Assembly: GCF_021023135.1 (NCBI RefSeq)
Contig: NZ_PGFV01000004.1
Span: 310,001-374,000 of the forward strand
DNA: 64,000 nucleotides
Source: Brevibacterium sp. CCUG 69071
Lineage (GTDB): Bacteria; Actinomycetota; Actinomycetes; Actinomycetales; Brevibacteriaceae
Reading direction: 5' to 3'
Of the stretch, positions 8,822-17,382 are shown in pieces. The notes beneath the pieces are model-generated. The model did no database searches. It was not told the origin of the DNA and saw only the letters and a program-made list of their open reading frames with translations. The stretch's first letter is position 1. The number at the start of each line of letters is the position of its first letter. The translations under genes were made by a program, and so were the position numbers.

Positions 8822-9928
8822 ATGACCAACGACACCACCCGCCCGAGCGAGGAGCCCCCGGCGCCGGATCGGCGGACGATACGCCGCTGGCAGCGCTATC
8901 TCGCGAACGAACGCCTCGAGGAACGGGTCTACCGCGACCTCGCCGAGCGCCGTACCGGCGAGGACCGTGACATCCTCCTCTCCCTGGCGACCGCGGAAGC
9001 ACGGCATCAGCAGCATTGGACCGACCTCCTCGGCGAGCATGCGCAGAAGCGCCGCGCACCCGACCTCGTGACCTACGCTCTCGCGTTCTTCGGTCGGATC
9101 TTCGGTTCGGTCTTCATCCTCGCCCTGGCCCAGCAGTCGGAGACGAGCTCTCCCTACGAGGACGACGAGGCGGCCTCGGCGGAGATGGCCGCCGATGAGC
9201 GGATCCACGCCGAGGTGGTCCGTGCCCTGGCCGCCCGGTCCAGAGCTCGCCTGTCCGGCAACTTCCGCGCCGCCGTCTTCGGCGCCAACGACGGACTGGT
9301 CTCGAACCTCGCCCTCGTCCTCGGCGTCGGCGCCGCCGGAGTCTCGAACACCGTCATCCTGCTCACCGGCGTCTCCGGGCTGCTCGCCGGCGCCCTGTCG
9401 ATGGGGGCCGGCGAGTACATCTCGGTGCGCTCCCAGCGCGAACTCCTCGATGCCTCGACTCCGGACCCGGAGTCCCGGCACGCCCTGGCCGATCTCAACA
9501 TCGACGCGAACGAACTCGCCCTCGTCTACCGGGCCCGTGGAATGGACGCCGACGAGGCCGAGGTGCAGGCGCATCGGACGATCGCGGCGGCGAAGAACCG
9601 GAAGGCCCCGCAGCTGCCCAGCCTCGACGCCGGGGTCGACCGCGATGAGCTGGGCACCGGGCTCGGCGCCGCCCTGTCGAGCTTCTGCTTCTTCTCCTCC
9701 GGCGCCCTGATCCCGATCCTGCCCTATATCTTCGGGATGACGGGACTGCCTGCCGTGATCCTCGCCGCCGGCCTCGTCGGCATCGCACTCCTGTTCACCG
9801 GCGGAACGGTCGGCCTGCTTTCGGGCACCGCTCCGGGGCCGAGGGCGCTGCGCCAACTGGCAGTGGGCTTCGGCGCCGCGGCCGTCACCTACGGACTCGG
9901 ACTCCTCTTTGGCATCAGCACGGCCTGA
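8822..9928 (+). CDS. Erythrin-VIT1 fusion, membrane-bound ferritin/iron exporter-like (MbfA type)
   Basis: The first 140 residues form a ferritin-like (erythrin) domain with diiron motifs: E30/E34, E59-xx-H62 and E126-xx-H129. The rest is a CCC1/VIT1 transporter with about five helices, beginning FGANDGLVSNLALVLG and containing GALSMGAGEYISV. The two-domain order matches MbfA proteins, which bind Fe(II) at the N-terminus and move iron or manganese across the membrane; direction is most likely export. I start at the ATG at 8822. TAGACT at 8806-8811 is a plausible -10 that would give an almost leaderless mRNA, and there is no clear ribosome site. The divergent neighbour is the LPXTG peptidase. 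Confidence 0.85.
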   Translation: MTNDTTRPSEEPPAPDRRTIRRWQRYLANERLEERVYRDLAERRTGEDRDILLSLATAEARHQQHWTDLLGEHAQKRRAPDLVTYALAFFGRIFGSVFILALAQQSETSSPYEDDEAASAEMAADERIHAEVVRALAARSRARLSGNFRAAVFGANDGLVSNLALVLGVGAAGVSNTVILLTGVSGLLAGALSMGAGEYISVRSQRELLDASTPDPESRHALADLNIDANELALVYRARGMDADEAEVQAHRTIAAAKNRKAPQLPSLDAGVDRDELGTGLGAALSSFCFFSSGALIPILPYIFGMTGLPAVILAAGLVGIALLFTGGTVGLLSGTAPGPRALRQLAVGFGAAAVTYGLGLLFGISTA

Positions 9929-10040
9929 GGTTTCAGGTCGGCCCTGATTCCGCCCTGATTCCGCCCGGCCCGAGGCGAACCTGGGCGGAGTCCGGCAGGG
10001 CAGCATTCGGACGGTGCCGACCGTGATCGACCTCGGATCC

Positions 10041-10046
10041 TAGACT
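10041..10046 (+). promoter_or_regulatory. -10 element of a predicted leaderless transcript (pabC-like gene)
   Basis: TAGACT sits 6 bases before the ATG, so transcription would start at or next to the start codon. The same arrangement is seen at 17371-17376 (alkyltransferase), 12612-12617 (alpha/beta hydrolase) and 30367-30372 on the minus strand (S9 peptidase). Confidence 0.5.
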
Positions 10047-10052
10047 GGCGCC

Positions 10053-11000
10053 ATGACCGATGCCCTCGTCCTCATCGACCCCACCGCCTCGACCATCGAG
10101 CCCGCCGATCTGGCCGCCGCGCAGCTGCCCGTCACGGATCTCTCCGCCCACCGCGGCGACGGCATCTTCGAGACCGTGCTGGTCACCGCCTCGGCGAGCA
10201 CACGGACCGTTGTGTCACGGGAACGCCACTTCGCGCGATTCTGCGCATCCGCCTCGGCGCTGGAGCTTCCCGAACCCGACCCCGATCTGTGGGATCGTGC
10301 GGTGGAGGCCGTGATCGCCGAGGTGGTCGCCGCCGATCCGTCGATCGTCGAGTTCGGTGTCCGCTATGCCATGTCCCGCGGCGGGCAGCCCGCCCAGGGA
10401 CGATCGCCAGGCGTGAACTCGGCAGGCGTGAACTCGACCGGTGGGTACTCGAACAACGGGGTTCCTCAGCCGCGCGGGTGGGCATTCTCGGTGCCCGTGG
10501 ACGAGACCATCAAACGGGCACGCGCCGAGGGAGTGTCTGCGGTCAGCCTCGATCGCGGCTACGACGCCTATATCGGCAGCAAGGCTCCGTGGCTGCTGAT
10601 CGGCGCGAAGACCCTGTCCTATGCCGTCAATCAGGCGGCCAACCGCTATGCGAAGCAACGCGGGGCCGAGGAGGCGCTGTTCGTCTCCCACGACGGCATC
10701 GTCCTCGAAGGGCCGACCGCGAACATCGTCATCCGCCGAGGTGACCGCCTGCTCACACCGAATCCGGAGGCCGGCCTGCTCTCGGGGACGACTCAGAGGC
10801 TGCTGTTCGATCATGCCTCGGCCCTGGGTCTGCAGGCGGAATACGCCGATCTTCGACTCGAGGACGTGAAGTCAGCGGACGGGGCATGGTTCGTCTCGTC
10901 GATGCGCACTGCCGCGGCGCTGATCGAACTCGACGGGAACCCGGTCGCCAACGACGAGGAGCTGACCGCGGCGTTCCAAAGCGTGATCAAGGCCGGGTGA
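10053..11000 (+). CDS. pabC: Class IV aminotransferase, aminodeoxychorismate lyase-like
   Basis: This 315-residue PLP fold-type IV protein has the N-terminal DGIFET motif, the Schiff-base lysine K186 in IGAKTLSYAVN, and EGPTANIVIRRGDRLLTP followed by GLLSGTTQRLL. These match 4-amino-4-deoxychorismate lyases, which release p-aminobenzoate and pyruvate for folate, more than branched-chain aminotransferases. A Gly/Asn/Ser-rich insertion (about residues 112-141, with a duplicated GVNS motif) is not typical of the family. TAGACT at 10041-10046 ends 6 bases before the ATG and no ribosome site is present, so the transcript is probably leaderless. A long hairpin lies 10 bases after the stop. Confidence 0.8.
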   Translation: MTDALVLIDPTASTIEPADLAAAQLPVTDLSAHRGDGIFETVLVTASASTRTVVSRERHFARFCASASALELPEPDPDLWDRAVEAVIAEVVAADPSIVEFGVRYAMSRGGQPAQGRSPGVNSAGVNSTGGYSNNGVPQPRGWAFSVPVDETIKRARAEGVSAVSLDRGYDAYIGSKAPWLLIGAKTLSYAVNQAANRYAKQRGAEEALFVSHDGIVLEGPTANIVIRRGDRLLTPNPEAGLLSGTTQRLLFDHASALGLQAEYADLRLEDVKSADGAWFVSSMRTAAALIELDGNPVANDEELTAAFQSVIKAG

Positions 11001-11205
11001 CCGGGCTGTCCGCGGTGGTCGTGCCCTCGTCTTTCGCCGAGGGCACGACCACCGCGAGGATCAGCCCGAGGATGCAGGCTCCGCATCCGAAGATCCACAC
11101 GAACCAGAAGATGTCCGTGAGGACGGGGATGAATCCGAGGATGAAGCCGAGCGCGCCGAAGACGAAGAGACCGGTGACGACCGGGACCTTCCACTTCTTC
11201 AACAT
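10987..11205 (-). CDS. Small two-helix membrane protein, unknown
   Basis: The 72-residue protein has two predicted membrane helices (about 8-28 and 33-52) and a polar C-terminus. A purine-rich site (GAGAAGAGAG) precedes the ATG. I recognise no family. Its last codons overlap the 3' end of the convergent pabC-like gene by 14 bases. Its C-terminal codons also form one arm-to-arm perfect hairpin (11011-11056). Similar short helix-rich proteins are common and uncharacterised in actinobacteria. Confidence 0.6.
   Translation of the reverse strand: MLKKWKVPVVTGLFVFGALGFILGFIPVLTDIFWFVWIFGCGACILGLILAVVVPSAKDEGTTTADSPVTRP
11011..11056 (+). terminator. 19-bp perfect hairpin inside the convergent gene; likely terminator of the pabC-like gene
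   Basis: Arms 11011-11029 and 11038-11056 are perfectly complementary over 19 bp with an 8-base loop TCTTTCGC. The hairpin begins 10 bases after the pabC-like stop on the plus strand and lies wholly within the last codons of the minus-strand gene. Confidence 0.6.
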
Positions 11206-11405
11206 GCTGCGACTCTCTTCTCAAGGGGTGTGCTGTTGTTCAAAACTATCCGGCAGACGGCGGACGCACATCCCACGAAAGTATGAAATCCTCACACTTT
11301 CTTCAGCGCGAGCGATCGAGCATCTCCTGCGTTAGTGTGGTCTCGTACGAACCACACCCGGGCGGCACACGTCGCGCGGACGCAGTCTGAGGAAAGGACA
11401 CGAGC

Positions 11406-11705
11406 ATGGGAAAGCTCGCTTGGCAGATCATCGGCGTCGGAGCGCCAATCATTGCGGCCTTCGCGGCTCGTAAGACCCTCACCTTCGCTTGGGAGAAGTC
11501 GACCAAGCGCCCTGCCCCGTCGAACCCCGTCGATGACGATATCTCGATGTCCGAGGCACTGGCCTGGACGATCGTCTCGGGCGTCGGCGTCGCCGTCGCC
11601 CAGCTCGTCGTCCAGCGCATCGCCGCCAACACCGTGCGCAACAGCTTCGGCGACGAGGCCCTGCCGAAGAAGTTCCGCAAGCAGATCGAAGAGGGCGTCG
11701 ACTGA
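11406..11705 (+). CDS. DUF4235 family small membrane protein
   Basis: This 99-residue protein matches DUF4235. It has a first helix (MGKLAWQIIGVGAPIIAAF), a basic patch, then a second helix starting SEALAWTIVSGVGVAVAQL and a basic C-terminus. These are short actinobacterial membrane proteins of unknown function. GAGGAAAGGA upstream of the ATG gives a strong ribosome site. The gene stands alone, convergent with the dehydroquinase gene. Confidence 0.85.
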   Translation: MGKLAWQIIGVGAPIIAAFAARKTLTFAWEKSTKRPAPSNPVDDDISMSEALAWTIVSGVGVAVAQLVVQRIAANTVRNSFGDEALPKKFRKQIEEGVD

Positions 11706-11730
11706 TCATTCAGTCGCAGCGGCAGTTCTT

Positions 11731-12606
11731 TCAGCCGTAGAGGCGGTCAAAGACGGCCGACAGATCAGCCACGTCGATCTGCCCCGGCGCGGAGGCCTCA
11801 CCGAGCTGCGCGAACGTTGCGCAGCCGCCGAAGTCTCCGCCCATGATCCGACTCGTGCGTCCCAGTTCGCCCATCGCGATCCCGAGCACGGGGCACTCGA
11901 GCGCCGCATCGGCCTCGGCGGTGGCACGAAGCACGTCGGCAACCTCGGCGAGCGAGGTCGGCATCATCGCGATCTTCGCGACGTCGGCACCTGCGGCCGC
12001 CATCTCCGCGAACTTCGCCACCAGGGTCTCGACGGGATCGGTGCCGGCGAAGTTGTGGTGAGAGGCGACCACGGGCACGCCGTTCTCGTGTGCGACCACG
12101 ATGATCTCTGAAGCGCCGAGGCGGTCGATCTCGACATCGACGGCGACCGCCGCGGGCAGCTTCGTCAGCAGGGTCCGCAGAACCTCGGCGTAGACGTCCT
12201 CACCGATCGGCCCGGCTCCCCCTTCGAACCCCGAGCGGAGAGTGACCAGAACCGGCAGCCCTGCCGCGGTCGCCGACGGCGCCGAGGACAGGACTGCCTC
12301 GGCGAGGTCGGCAGCGCCCGCGGCTGCAGCCTCCTCCCGACCCGATGTCTCCTCCCGATCCGCCGCTTCTTTCCGTCCCGAAGCCGCGGCGCCGATATGC
12401 GCGAGCAGCGGGTCGATCCGCCATTCGATGACCTCGGCGAACCCCGTGGCGGCGATCGCACGGCACCGCTGTTCCAGCTCGCCGAGCTCGATCGCCTGGA
12501 CGGGAACGATGATGGCCGGACGGGTGCGTCCGACCTCGGTCGTCGCGGACGCCTCGGCGCGGGTTCGGTCGCCTGCGACATGATTGAGGAACGGCAATTG
12601 CTTCAT
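11731..12606 (-). CDS. aroD: Type I 3-dehydroquinate dehydratase
   Basis: The enzyme forms a Schiff base with 3-dehydroquinate and eliminates water in the shikimate pathway. Expected residues are present: E61/R63 (VIEWRID), R124 (VTLR), catalytic H184 (ASHHNF), Schiff-base K211 (VAKIAMMP), then MGELGRTSRIMG. At 291 residues it is longer than the roughly 250-residue norm. An Ala/Glu/Arg-rich insertion (about 72-100) sits where the family has a short loop. The ATG at 12606 begins MKQLPFLN; the frame extends 26 codons further upstream but without conserved sequence, and over the divergent hydrolase promoter. Most actinobacteria use the unrelated type II enzyme. Confidence 0.85.
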   Translation of the reverse strand: MKQLPFLNHVAGDRTRAEASATTEVGRTRPAIIVPVQAIELGELEQRCRAIAATGFAEVIEWRIDPLLAHIGAAASGRKEAADREETSGREEAAAAGAADLAEAVLSSAPSATAAGLPVLVTLRSGFEGGAGPIGEDVYAEVLRTLLTKLPAAVAVDVEIDRLGASEIIVVAHENGVPVVASHHNFAGTDPVETLVAKFAEMAAAGADVAKIAMMPTSLAEVADVLRATAEADAALECPVLGIAMGELGRTSRIMGGDFGGCATFAQLGEASAPGQIDVADLSAVFDRLYG

Positions 12607-12625
12607 GATCCTAGGGTAGGGGCCG

Positions 12626-13456
12626 ATGACGAACACGAGCGAAGGGGAACAGCAGGTGGAATCCGGAGAATCTTCGACGATCACCGCGCGGGACGGATTT
12701 GAGCTGGCGGTACAGGTCAGCGGGCCGGCCGAGGCTCCCGCTCTGCTCCTGCTTCCCGGTCAGGCGAACTCGCACAAGTGGTGGGACGGACTGCGCGAGG
12801 ACTTCGAACCGGAGTTTCGCACCGTGACCTTCGACTACCGCGGCACCGGCGGGAGTCGCGGTGAGTTGGGTGAGCTGTCGACCGCCAGCTTTGCCGCAGA
12901 CGCCGCCGAGGTGCTCGACCACCTGGGCATCGCGAGCGCGGCCGTCTACGGCACCTCGATGGGCGGTCGGGTCGCACAGATGCTCGCCCTCGACTTCCCT
13001 GATCGCGTCAGCGCCCTGGTGCTCGCGTGCACGACTCCGGGCGGTCCGCATTCGGTCAAACGCCCCCGCAGGGTCGGCCAGTCCCTCGCCAGACTGCAGG
13101 GCAAGGAGCACACCCGGTTCCTCTACGGCCTCTTCTACACTCCCGACTGGTCGGTCGCACCGCGGTACAGCAAGCTCCTCGGCGATGACACCATGTCGAC
13201 TCAGGAGTCGGCCGCCCATCTGCGCATCAGCGCCAACCACAACGCATGGGACCGGCTGTCGGAGATCAACGCACCGACCCTGATCATCCACGGCAATGAG
13301 GATCGGATGAATCCGGTGGAGAACGCAGCGCTCCTGCACGAACGCATCCCCGGTTCCCAGGTCCGCATCTTCCCCGGTGGGCGACACGGATTCTTCGAGG
13401 AATTCGCCGAGGAGGTCACCCCCGAGATCCTCGCGTTCCTCACTGACTCGTCCTGA
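12626..13456 (+). CDS. Alpha/beta hydrolase
   Basis: This 276-residue protein has a complete catalytic triad pattern: nucleophile S111 in GTSMGG, acid D226 in GNEDRMNP and histidine H254 in GGRHGF. DYRGTGGS is the usual strand-4 motif. The substrate is not predictable; relatives include esterases and 3-oxoadipate enol-lactonase-like proteins. TAGGGT at 12612-12617 lies 8 bases before the ATG with no ribosome site between, suggesting a leaderless mRNA. The promoter region of about 20 bases is shared with the divergent aroD gene. Confidence 0.85.
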   Translation: MTNTSEGEQQVESGESSTITARDGFELAVQVSGPAEAPALLLLPGQANSHKWWDGLREDFEPEFRTVTFDYRGTGGSRGELGELSTASFAADAAEVLDHLGIASAAVYGTSMGGRVAQMLALDFPDRVSALVLACTTPGGPHSVKRPRRVGQSLARLQGKEHTRFLYGLFYTPDWSVAPRYSKLLGDDTMSTQESAAHLRISANHNAWDRLSEINAPTLIIHGNEDRMNPVENAALLHERIPGSQVRIFPGGRHGFFEEFAEEVTPEILAFLTDSS

Positions 13457-13560
13457 GGTTCGTTACGGTCTCACCCTGACGCCCCTCGCCGCCCCGTCAT
13501 GGCATTGACCGCGGCCGGGTCCTGACATTCATCTCAGCGCGCTCGACTAGCCTCCGACTG

Positions 13561-13572
13561 ATGTGATCACAT
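13561..13572. promoter_or_regulatory. Palindrome ATGTGATCACAT upstream of the betaine operon
   Basis: A perfect 12-bp palindrome followed by ATAATT. A related site (GATCACA-AA-TGTGATC) lies at 18084-18099 before the decayed betaine-binding gene. It resembles CRP/GlxR or GntR-type operators; which of these is open. Confidence 0.4.
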
Positions 13573-13772
13573 ATAATTGCGCCGTCCATCACATTCACCG
13601 ATGCAGCGTTGCGTCGACGAGAACCGAACGGAGAACGCGGACAGAGATTCCCGCGGGCAGTCGCGCCGATTTCACCCACGAAGGCGGAAGACAAGAGACG
13701 TTTCCGGATCATCCGAAATCACCGGGTAACAAAATGGATAAGGGAACATCTACCTGCCCCAACTACTGTTTA

Positions 13773-13787
13773 TAACAATCAAGTAAC
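13773..13787 (+). promoter_or_regulatory. MtrA-like direct repeat upstream of the betaine operon
   Basis: TAACAATCAAGTAAC has TAAC boxes 11 bp apart, the same spacing as the sites at 8726 and 42469. In Corynebacterium the MtrAB system controls osmoprotectant uptake genes, so a role here is plausible. Confidence 0.45.
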
Positions 13788-14018
13788 GTACAGACTCGCA
13801 TCGTCGCAGGTCAGAGGCATCGTCAAGCTCGCCACTCCGCATTATCGGCACAAGATTCCGATCGAAAACCCTGAATAAAACTACAATGGGGGATGAGATA
13901 TCCGTGTGCGGTGAGGCGAGTGAACGATCGAACCATTCGGATCGACCGCCGCCGTATCGCAAAACGGGGGTGAAGCCTCTCGTTCTTGCGGAGAGTCAAG
14001 AATGCAAGGAGGAAACAC

Positions 14019-15329
14019 GTGAGCGTTGTCAAGGCATCAAACGTTTACAAGGTCTTCGGCAAGCGCCAGAACGAGGTCGTCAAACGACTCGAGGCCGGCG
14101 AAGACCGAGACGATCTGACCAAGCTCGGCACAGCCGCGGTCATCGACGCGAGCTTCGAAGTCGAAGCCGGAGAGATCTTCGTGGTCATGGGCCTGTCCGG
14201 GTCGGGAAAGTCCACACTCATCCGCACGCTCAACGGCCTCTGGACGACGACCTCCGGGTCCGTCGAGGTGTTGGGCACCGATATCGCCAAGATCGACGCG
14301 GCCGCCCTCCGCAAGGTGCGCAGCGAACACATCTCGATGGTCTTCCAGCACTTCGCCCTCCTCCCCCACCGCACCGTCCGCGACAATGCCGCATACGCCC
14401 TGGAGATCCGCGGAACCGCGAAAGCCGAACGGGATAAGTCCGCCGATCGTTGGCTCAAGGCCGTCGGCCTGGACGGCTGGGGAGACAAGTATCCCGGACA
14501 GCTCTCCGGCGGCATGCAGCAGCGGGTGGGTCTCGCCCGCGCTCTCGCCGCAGAGACCGACATCCTCCTCATGGACGAAGCGTTCTCCGCTCTCGACCCG
14601 CTGATCCGACGCGAGATGCAGGAACAGCTCGTCGAGCTGCAGTCGGAGCTGCAGAAGACCATCATCTTCATCACCCACGATCTCAACGAGGCCATGTTCC
14701 TCGGCGACCGCATCGCAGTCATGCGCAATGGCCGCATCGTCCAGGTCGGCACCCCCGAGGAGATCCTCACCGATCCGGCCAACGACTATGTGGCGCAGTT
14801 CGTCCACGACGTCGACCGTGCCCGCGTGCTCACCGCGAGCAATGTGATGGAGAAGGCCAGGCAGGTCGTGACCACACAGAATGGTCCCCGCGTCGCCCTG
14901 CGCAGCATGCGCGAAAGCAATTCTTCAGCAGTCTACGTCACCGACCGGAACCGGAAGTTCCTCGGAGTCGTCAACGACCGCGACTGCATCGACCACCTCC
15001 GCAAGGGCGCGACCACCCTGGACGAGATCATCACAGAAGTGGGGCAGCCTGCATCACCGGAGGATCTGCTCATCGAGCTGTTCCTGCCCACCTCGGAGTC
15101 GCCTCTGCCTGTGCCCGTGACGAACGAGGAGGGCCAGCTAGTCGGAGTCGTTCCGCGCGCAACACTGCTGGCGGCCCTCGGAAACCAGAACGGGAATGAG
15201 GATCAGGACAGGGAACAGACCACCCAGGACTGGCCGGAGCCGGTCGGTTCGGGAGTCATCGATCAGGTTCTTGCCGAAACAGATGATGCCGCCGGAGTCG
15301 AAGCCGCGGGCGGAAGGGGTGAGCGCTGA
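14019..15329 (+). CDS. Glycine betaine/proline-type ABC transporter ATP-binding subunit
   Basis: This is the energising subunit of an OpuA/ProU/Gbu-type osmoprotectant importer. It shows Walker A GLSGSGKS (58-65), Q-loop VFQHFALLPHRTV, signature LSGGMQQR (162-169), Walker B LLMDEAFSALD and the switch histidine in FITHDLNEA. A C-terminal CBS-domain region (about 275-400) would sense ionic strength, as in OpuAA. The start is the GTG at 14019, preceded by AAGGAGG; an upstream in-frame ATG lacks one. The stop overlaps the permease start (TGATG). The acidic tail after the CBS pair is longer than usual. Confidence 0.92.
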   Translation: MSVVKASNVYKVFGKRQNEVVKRLEAGEDRDDLTKLGTAAVIDASFEVEAGEIFVVMGLSGSGKSTLIRTLNGLWTTTSGSVEVLGTDIAKIDAAALRKVRSEHISMVFQHFALLPHRTVRDNAAYALEIRGTAKAERDKSADRWLKAVGLDGWGDKYPGQLSGGMQQRVGLARALAAETDILLMDEAFSALDPLIRREMQEQLVELQSELQKTIIFITHDLNEAMFLGDRIAVMRNGRIVQVGTPEEILTDPANDYVAQFVHDVDRARVLTASNVMEKARQVVTTQNGPRVALRSMRESNSSAVYVTDRNRKFLGVVNDRDCIDHLRKGATTLDEIITEVGQPASPEDLLIELFLPTSESPLPVPVTNEEGQLVGVVPRATLLAALGNQNGNEDQDREQTTQDWPEPVGSGVIDQVLAETDDAAGVEAAGGRGER

Positions 15330-16240
15330 TGGAGAACATCAGAATTCCAGTAGGAGCATGGGTCGACATTCTCTTCGACTGGCTCAAGGACAACATCTCC
15401 TGGTTCTTCGACTTCATCACGCTGCTCTTCAACTTCCTCATCGACACCCTCACCGAGGTCCTCGTCGATCTTCACCCGCTGGTTATCATGATCATCCTGG
15501 CGCTGCTCGGCTGGGTCTTCCGCTCGTGGCAGATGGCCATCGGCACCCTGGTCACCCTGTTCTTCATCCTGACGATGGATCAATGGGTGGCCTCGATGCA
15601 GACCCTGGCACTGATCATCATCGCCGCGGTCATCGCGATCATCATCGCGATCCCCGTCGGCATCCTGGCCGCCAGGAATGACACGGCCTCGACCATCATC
15701 AAACCCATCCTCGACTTCATGCAGACGATGCCGGCGTTCGTCTACCTCATCCCTGCCGTGACCTTCTTCAGCATCGGCGTGGTGCCCGGTCTCGTCTCGA
15801 CCGTCATCTTCGCCCTGCCGCCGGGAGTGCGATTCACCGAGCTCGGCATCCGCGGAGTCGACGCTGAGACGGTCGAAGCCGGACAGTCATTCGGTGCCAC
15901 ACCGGGCCAGATCCTGAGGGGAGTCCAGCTCCCGCTGGCCACGCCGACGATCATGGCCGGCATCAACCAGGTCATCATGCTCGCCCTGGCCATGGCTGTC
16001 ATCGCCGGCATCGTCGGCGCCGACGGACTGGGCAAGAACGTCGTCGAGGCCGTCGCCACCCAGAATCTGCCGCTCGGCGTCGAAGCGGGCCTCGGCGTCG
16101 TCATCATCGCCGTCTACCTCGATCGCGTGACCGCGGCACTTGGCAACGCCAAGGAATATCCGCACTCACTGGTTGCAAAGATGCGCACTCGAAGCGCCAA
16201 GGCCAAGGCGGCTTCTGCCGCCGCGACCACGGACGCCTGA
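15329..16240 (+). CDS. Glycine betaine ABC transporter permease
   Basis: The 303-residue permease has six to seven predicted helices and the inner-membrane permease motif (FGATPGQILRGVQLPLATP) that contacts the ATPase. The N-terminal stretch with LKDNISWFFDFITLLFN and later FMQTMPAFVYLIP is typical of the ProW/OpuAB group. Translation is coupled to the ATPase gene by a one-base overlap (TGATG). It forms the channel for betaine or related compatible solutes with the products of the flanking genes. Confidence 0.92.
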   Translation: MENIRIPVGAWVDILFDWLKDNISWFFDFITLLFNFLIDTLTEVLVDLHPLVIMIILALLGWVFRSWQMAIGTLVTLFFILTMDQWVASMQTLALIIIAAVIAIIIAIPVGILAARNDTASTIIKPILDFMQTMPAFVYLIPAVTFFSIGVVPGLVSTVIFALPPGVRFTELGIRGVDAETVEAGQSFGATPGQILRGVQLPLATPTIMAGINQVIMLALAMAVIAGIVGADGLGKNVVEAVATQNLPLGVEAGLGVVIIAVYLDRVTAALGNAKEYPHSLVAKMRTRSAKAKAASAAATTDA

Positions 16241-16296
16241 GTATCCGAAAGTCCCACAGACAGAAGATGTCGAACACAAGAGAAAAGGAACACACA

Positions 16297-17202
16297 ATGA
16301 AGAAAAGATTCCTCACCCCGATCGTCGCTGCAGCGGCGGCTCTTGGCCTCGCGTTGACCGGTTGTTCGCAAGAAGCCTCCAGCGATGAGGGCAGCGGAGA
16401 CAAGGGCGACATCACGCTCGGCTACGTCACCGGCTGGACCGATGGGCAGAGCATCTCGCTGCTGCTCGAGGATCAGCTCGGCAAGATGGGCTACAACGTC
16501 AAGACCGAGACGTTCAGCGAGGCCGCCGTACTCTATGCCGGCGTCGCGAACGGTGACGTCGACATGTACCCCTCGTCGTGGCCTGAGGTCACGCACAAGC
16601 AGTACATCGACGAGTACGGCGACGACCTCGAAGACCTCGGGGCCTATTACGACAACGCCGTGCTCACGATCGCCGTACCGAAGTACATGGACGATGTCAA
16701 CTCCATCGAAGACCTCAAGGGCAAGGGCGGTGACTTCGATGGCAAGATCATCGGCATCGAGCCGGGCGCCGGTCTGACCAAGGCCACTAAGGAGATGATT
16801 CCCGAATACGGCCTCGACGGCGAGTACGAACTCGTCACTTCGTCGACCGCCGCGATGCTCACCGAGCTTGGCAACGCCACCGACGCCGAGAAGGACGTCG
16901 TCGTCACCCTGTGGCGTCCGTTCTGGGCGAACAACTCCTATCCCGTCAAGGACCTGGAGGACCCGAAGGGTGCGATGGGCGATCCCGAAAAGCTTCACTT
17001 CACGGCCACCAAAGGCTTCGGTGAAGAGTTCTCGGAGGCTGCGGACTATGTCAGCAAGATCAAACTCGATGATGCTCAGTACGGCGACCTCGAGGACCTC
17101 GTCGTCAACAAGCACAAGGACGACGGAGAAGCCGCCATCGCCGAATGGCTCAAGGCCAATCCCGATGCCTACGACGGTGAACTCGCCGATGAGGACAAGT
17201 GA
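16297..17202 (+). CDS. Glycine betaine-binding lipoprotein
   Basis: The lipobox LALTGC places the lipidated cysteine at residue 23. The mature part is an OpuAC-type solute receptor. Trp residues expected to form the cation-pi cage are W47 (VTGWTDG), W95 (PSSWPEV) and W206/W210 (WRPFW). Length (301) fits the family. AAGGAA lies 8 bases before the ATG at 16297; an in-frame ATG ten codons upstream is less likely. It is the third gene of the operon and is followed by a strong terminator. A decayed paralogue lies 1 kb downstream. Confidence 0.92.
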   Translation: MKKRFLTPIVAAAAALGLALTGCSQEASSDEGSGDKGDITLGYVTGWTDGQSISLLLEDQLGKMGYNVKTETFSEAAVLYAGVANGDVDMYPSSWPEVTHKQYIDEYGDDLEDLGAYYDNAVLTIAVPKYMDDVNSIEDLKGKGGDFDGKIIGIEPGAGLTKATKEMIPEYGLDGEYELVTSSTAAMLTELGNATDAEKDVVVTLWRPFWANNSYPVKDLEDPKGAMGDPEKLHFTATKGFGEEFSEAADYVSKIKLDDAQYGDLEDLVVNKHKDDGEAAIAEWLKANPDAYDGELADEDK

Positions 17203-17243
17203 TTCGAACTCTCTGAGCTCGACACTCATTCTCTGACGCACCT

Positions 17244-17284
17244 GCAGTCCCTCCACCCCGCAACCGCGCGGGTGGAGGGACTGC
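17244..17284 (+). terminator. Terminator of the betaine transporter operon
   Basis: A perfect 15-bp stem GCAGTCCCTCCACCC with an 11-base loop begins 41 bases after the stop codon of the binding-protein gene. Confidence 0.8.
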
Positions 17285-17382
17285 TGCATTCCCCACCCGA
17301 GCTCACTCCTCGACCCGGCCGACCGGTTCCCACCACGACGGCCCGCCTCGACCATGTCTGTGCCGTGCGCTAGCTTTGGCCC

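Larger units (their letters stand above)
13457..14018. other. Long regulatory region upstream of the betaine ABC operon
   Basis: About 560 gene-free bases, AT-richer than the surroundings. It holds a 12-bp palindrome ATGTGATCACAT (13561-13572), a TAAC direct repeat (13773-13787) and a strong ribosome site before the operon. No RNA gene recognised. Confidence 0.6.
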
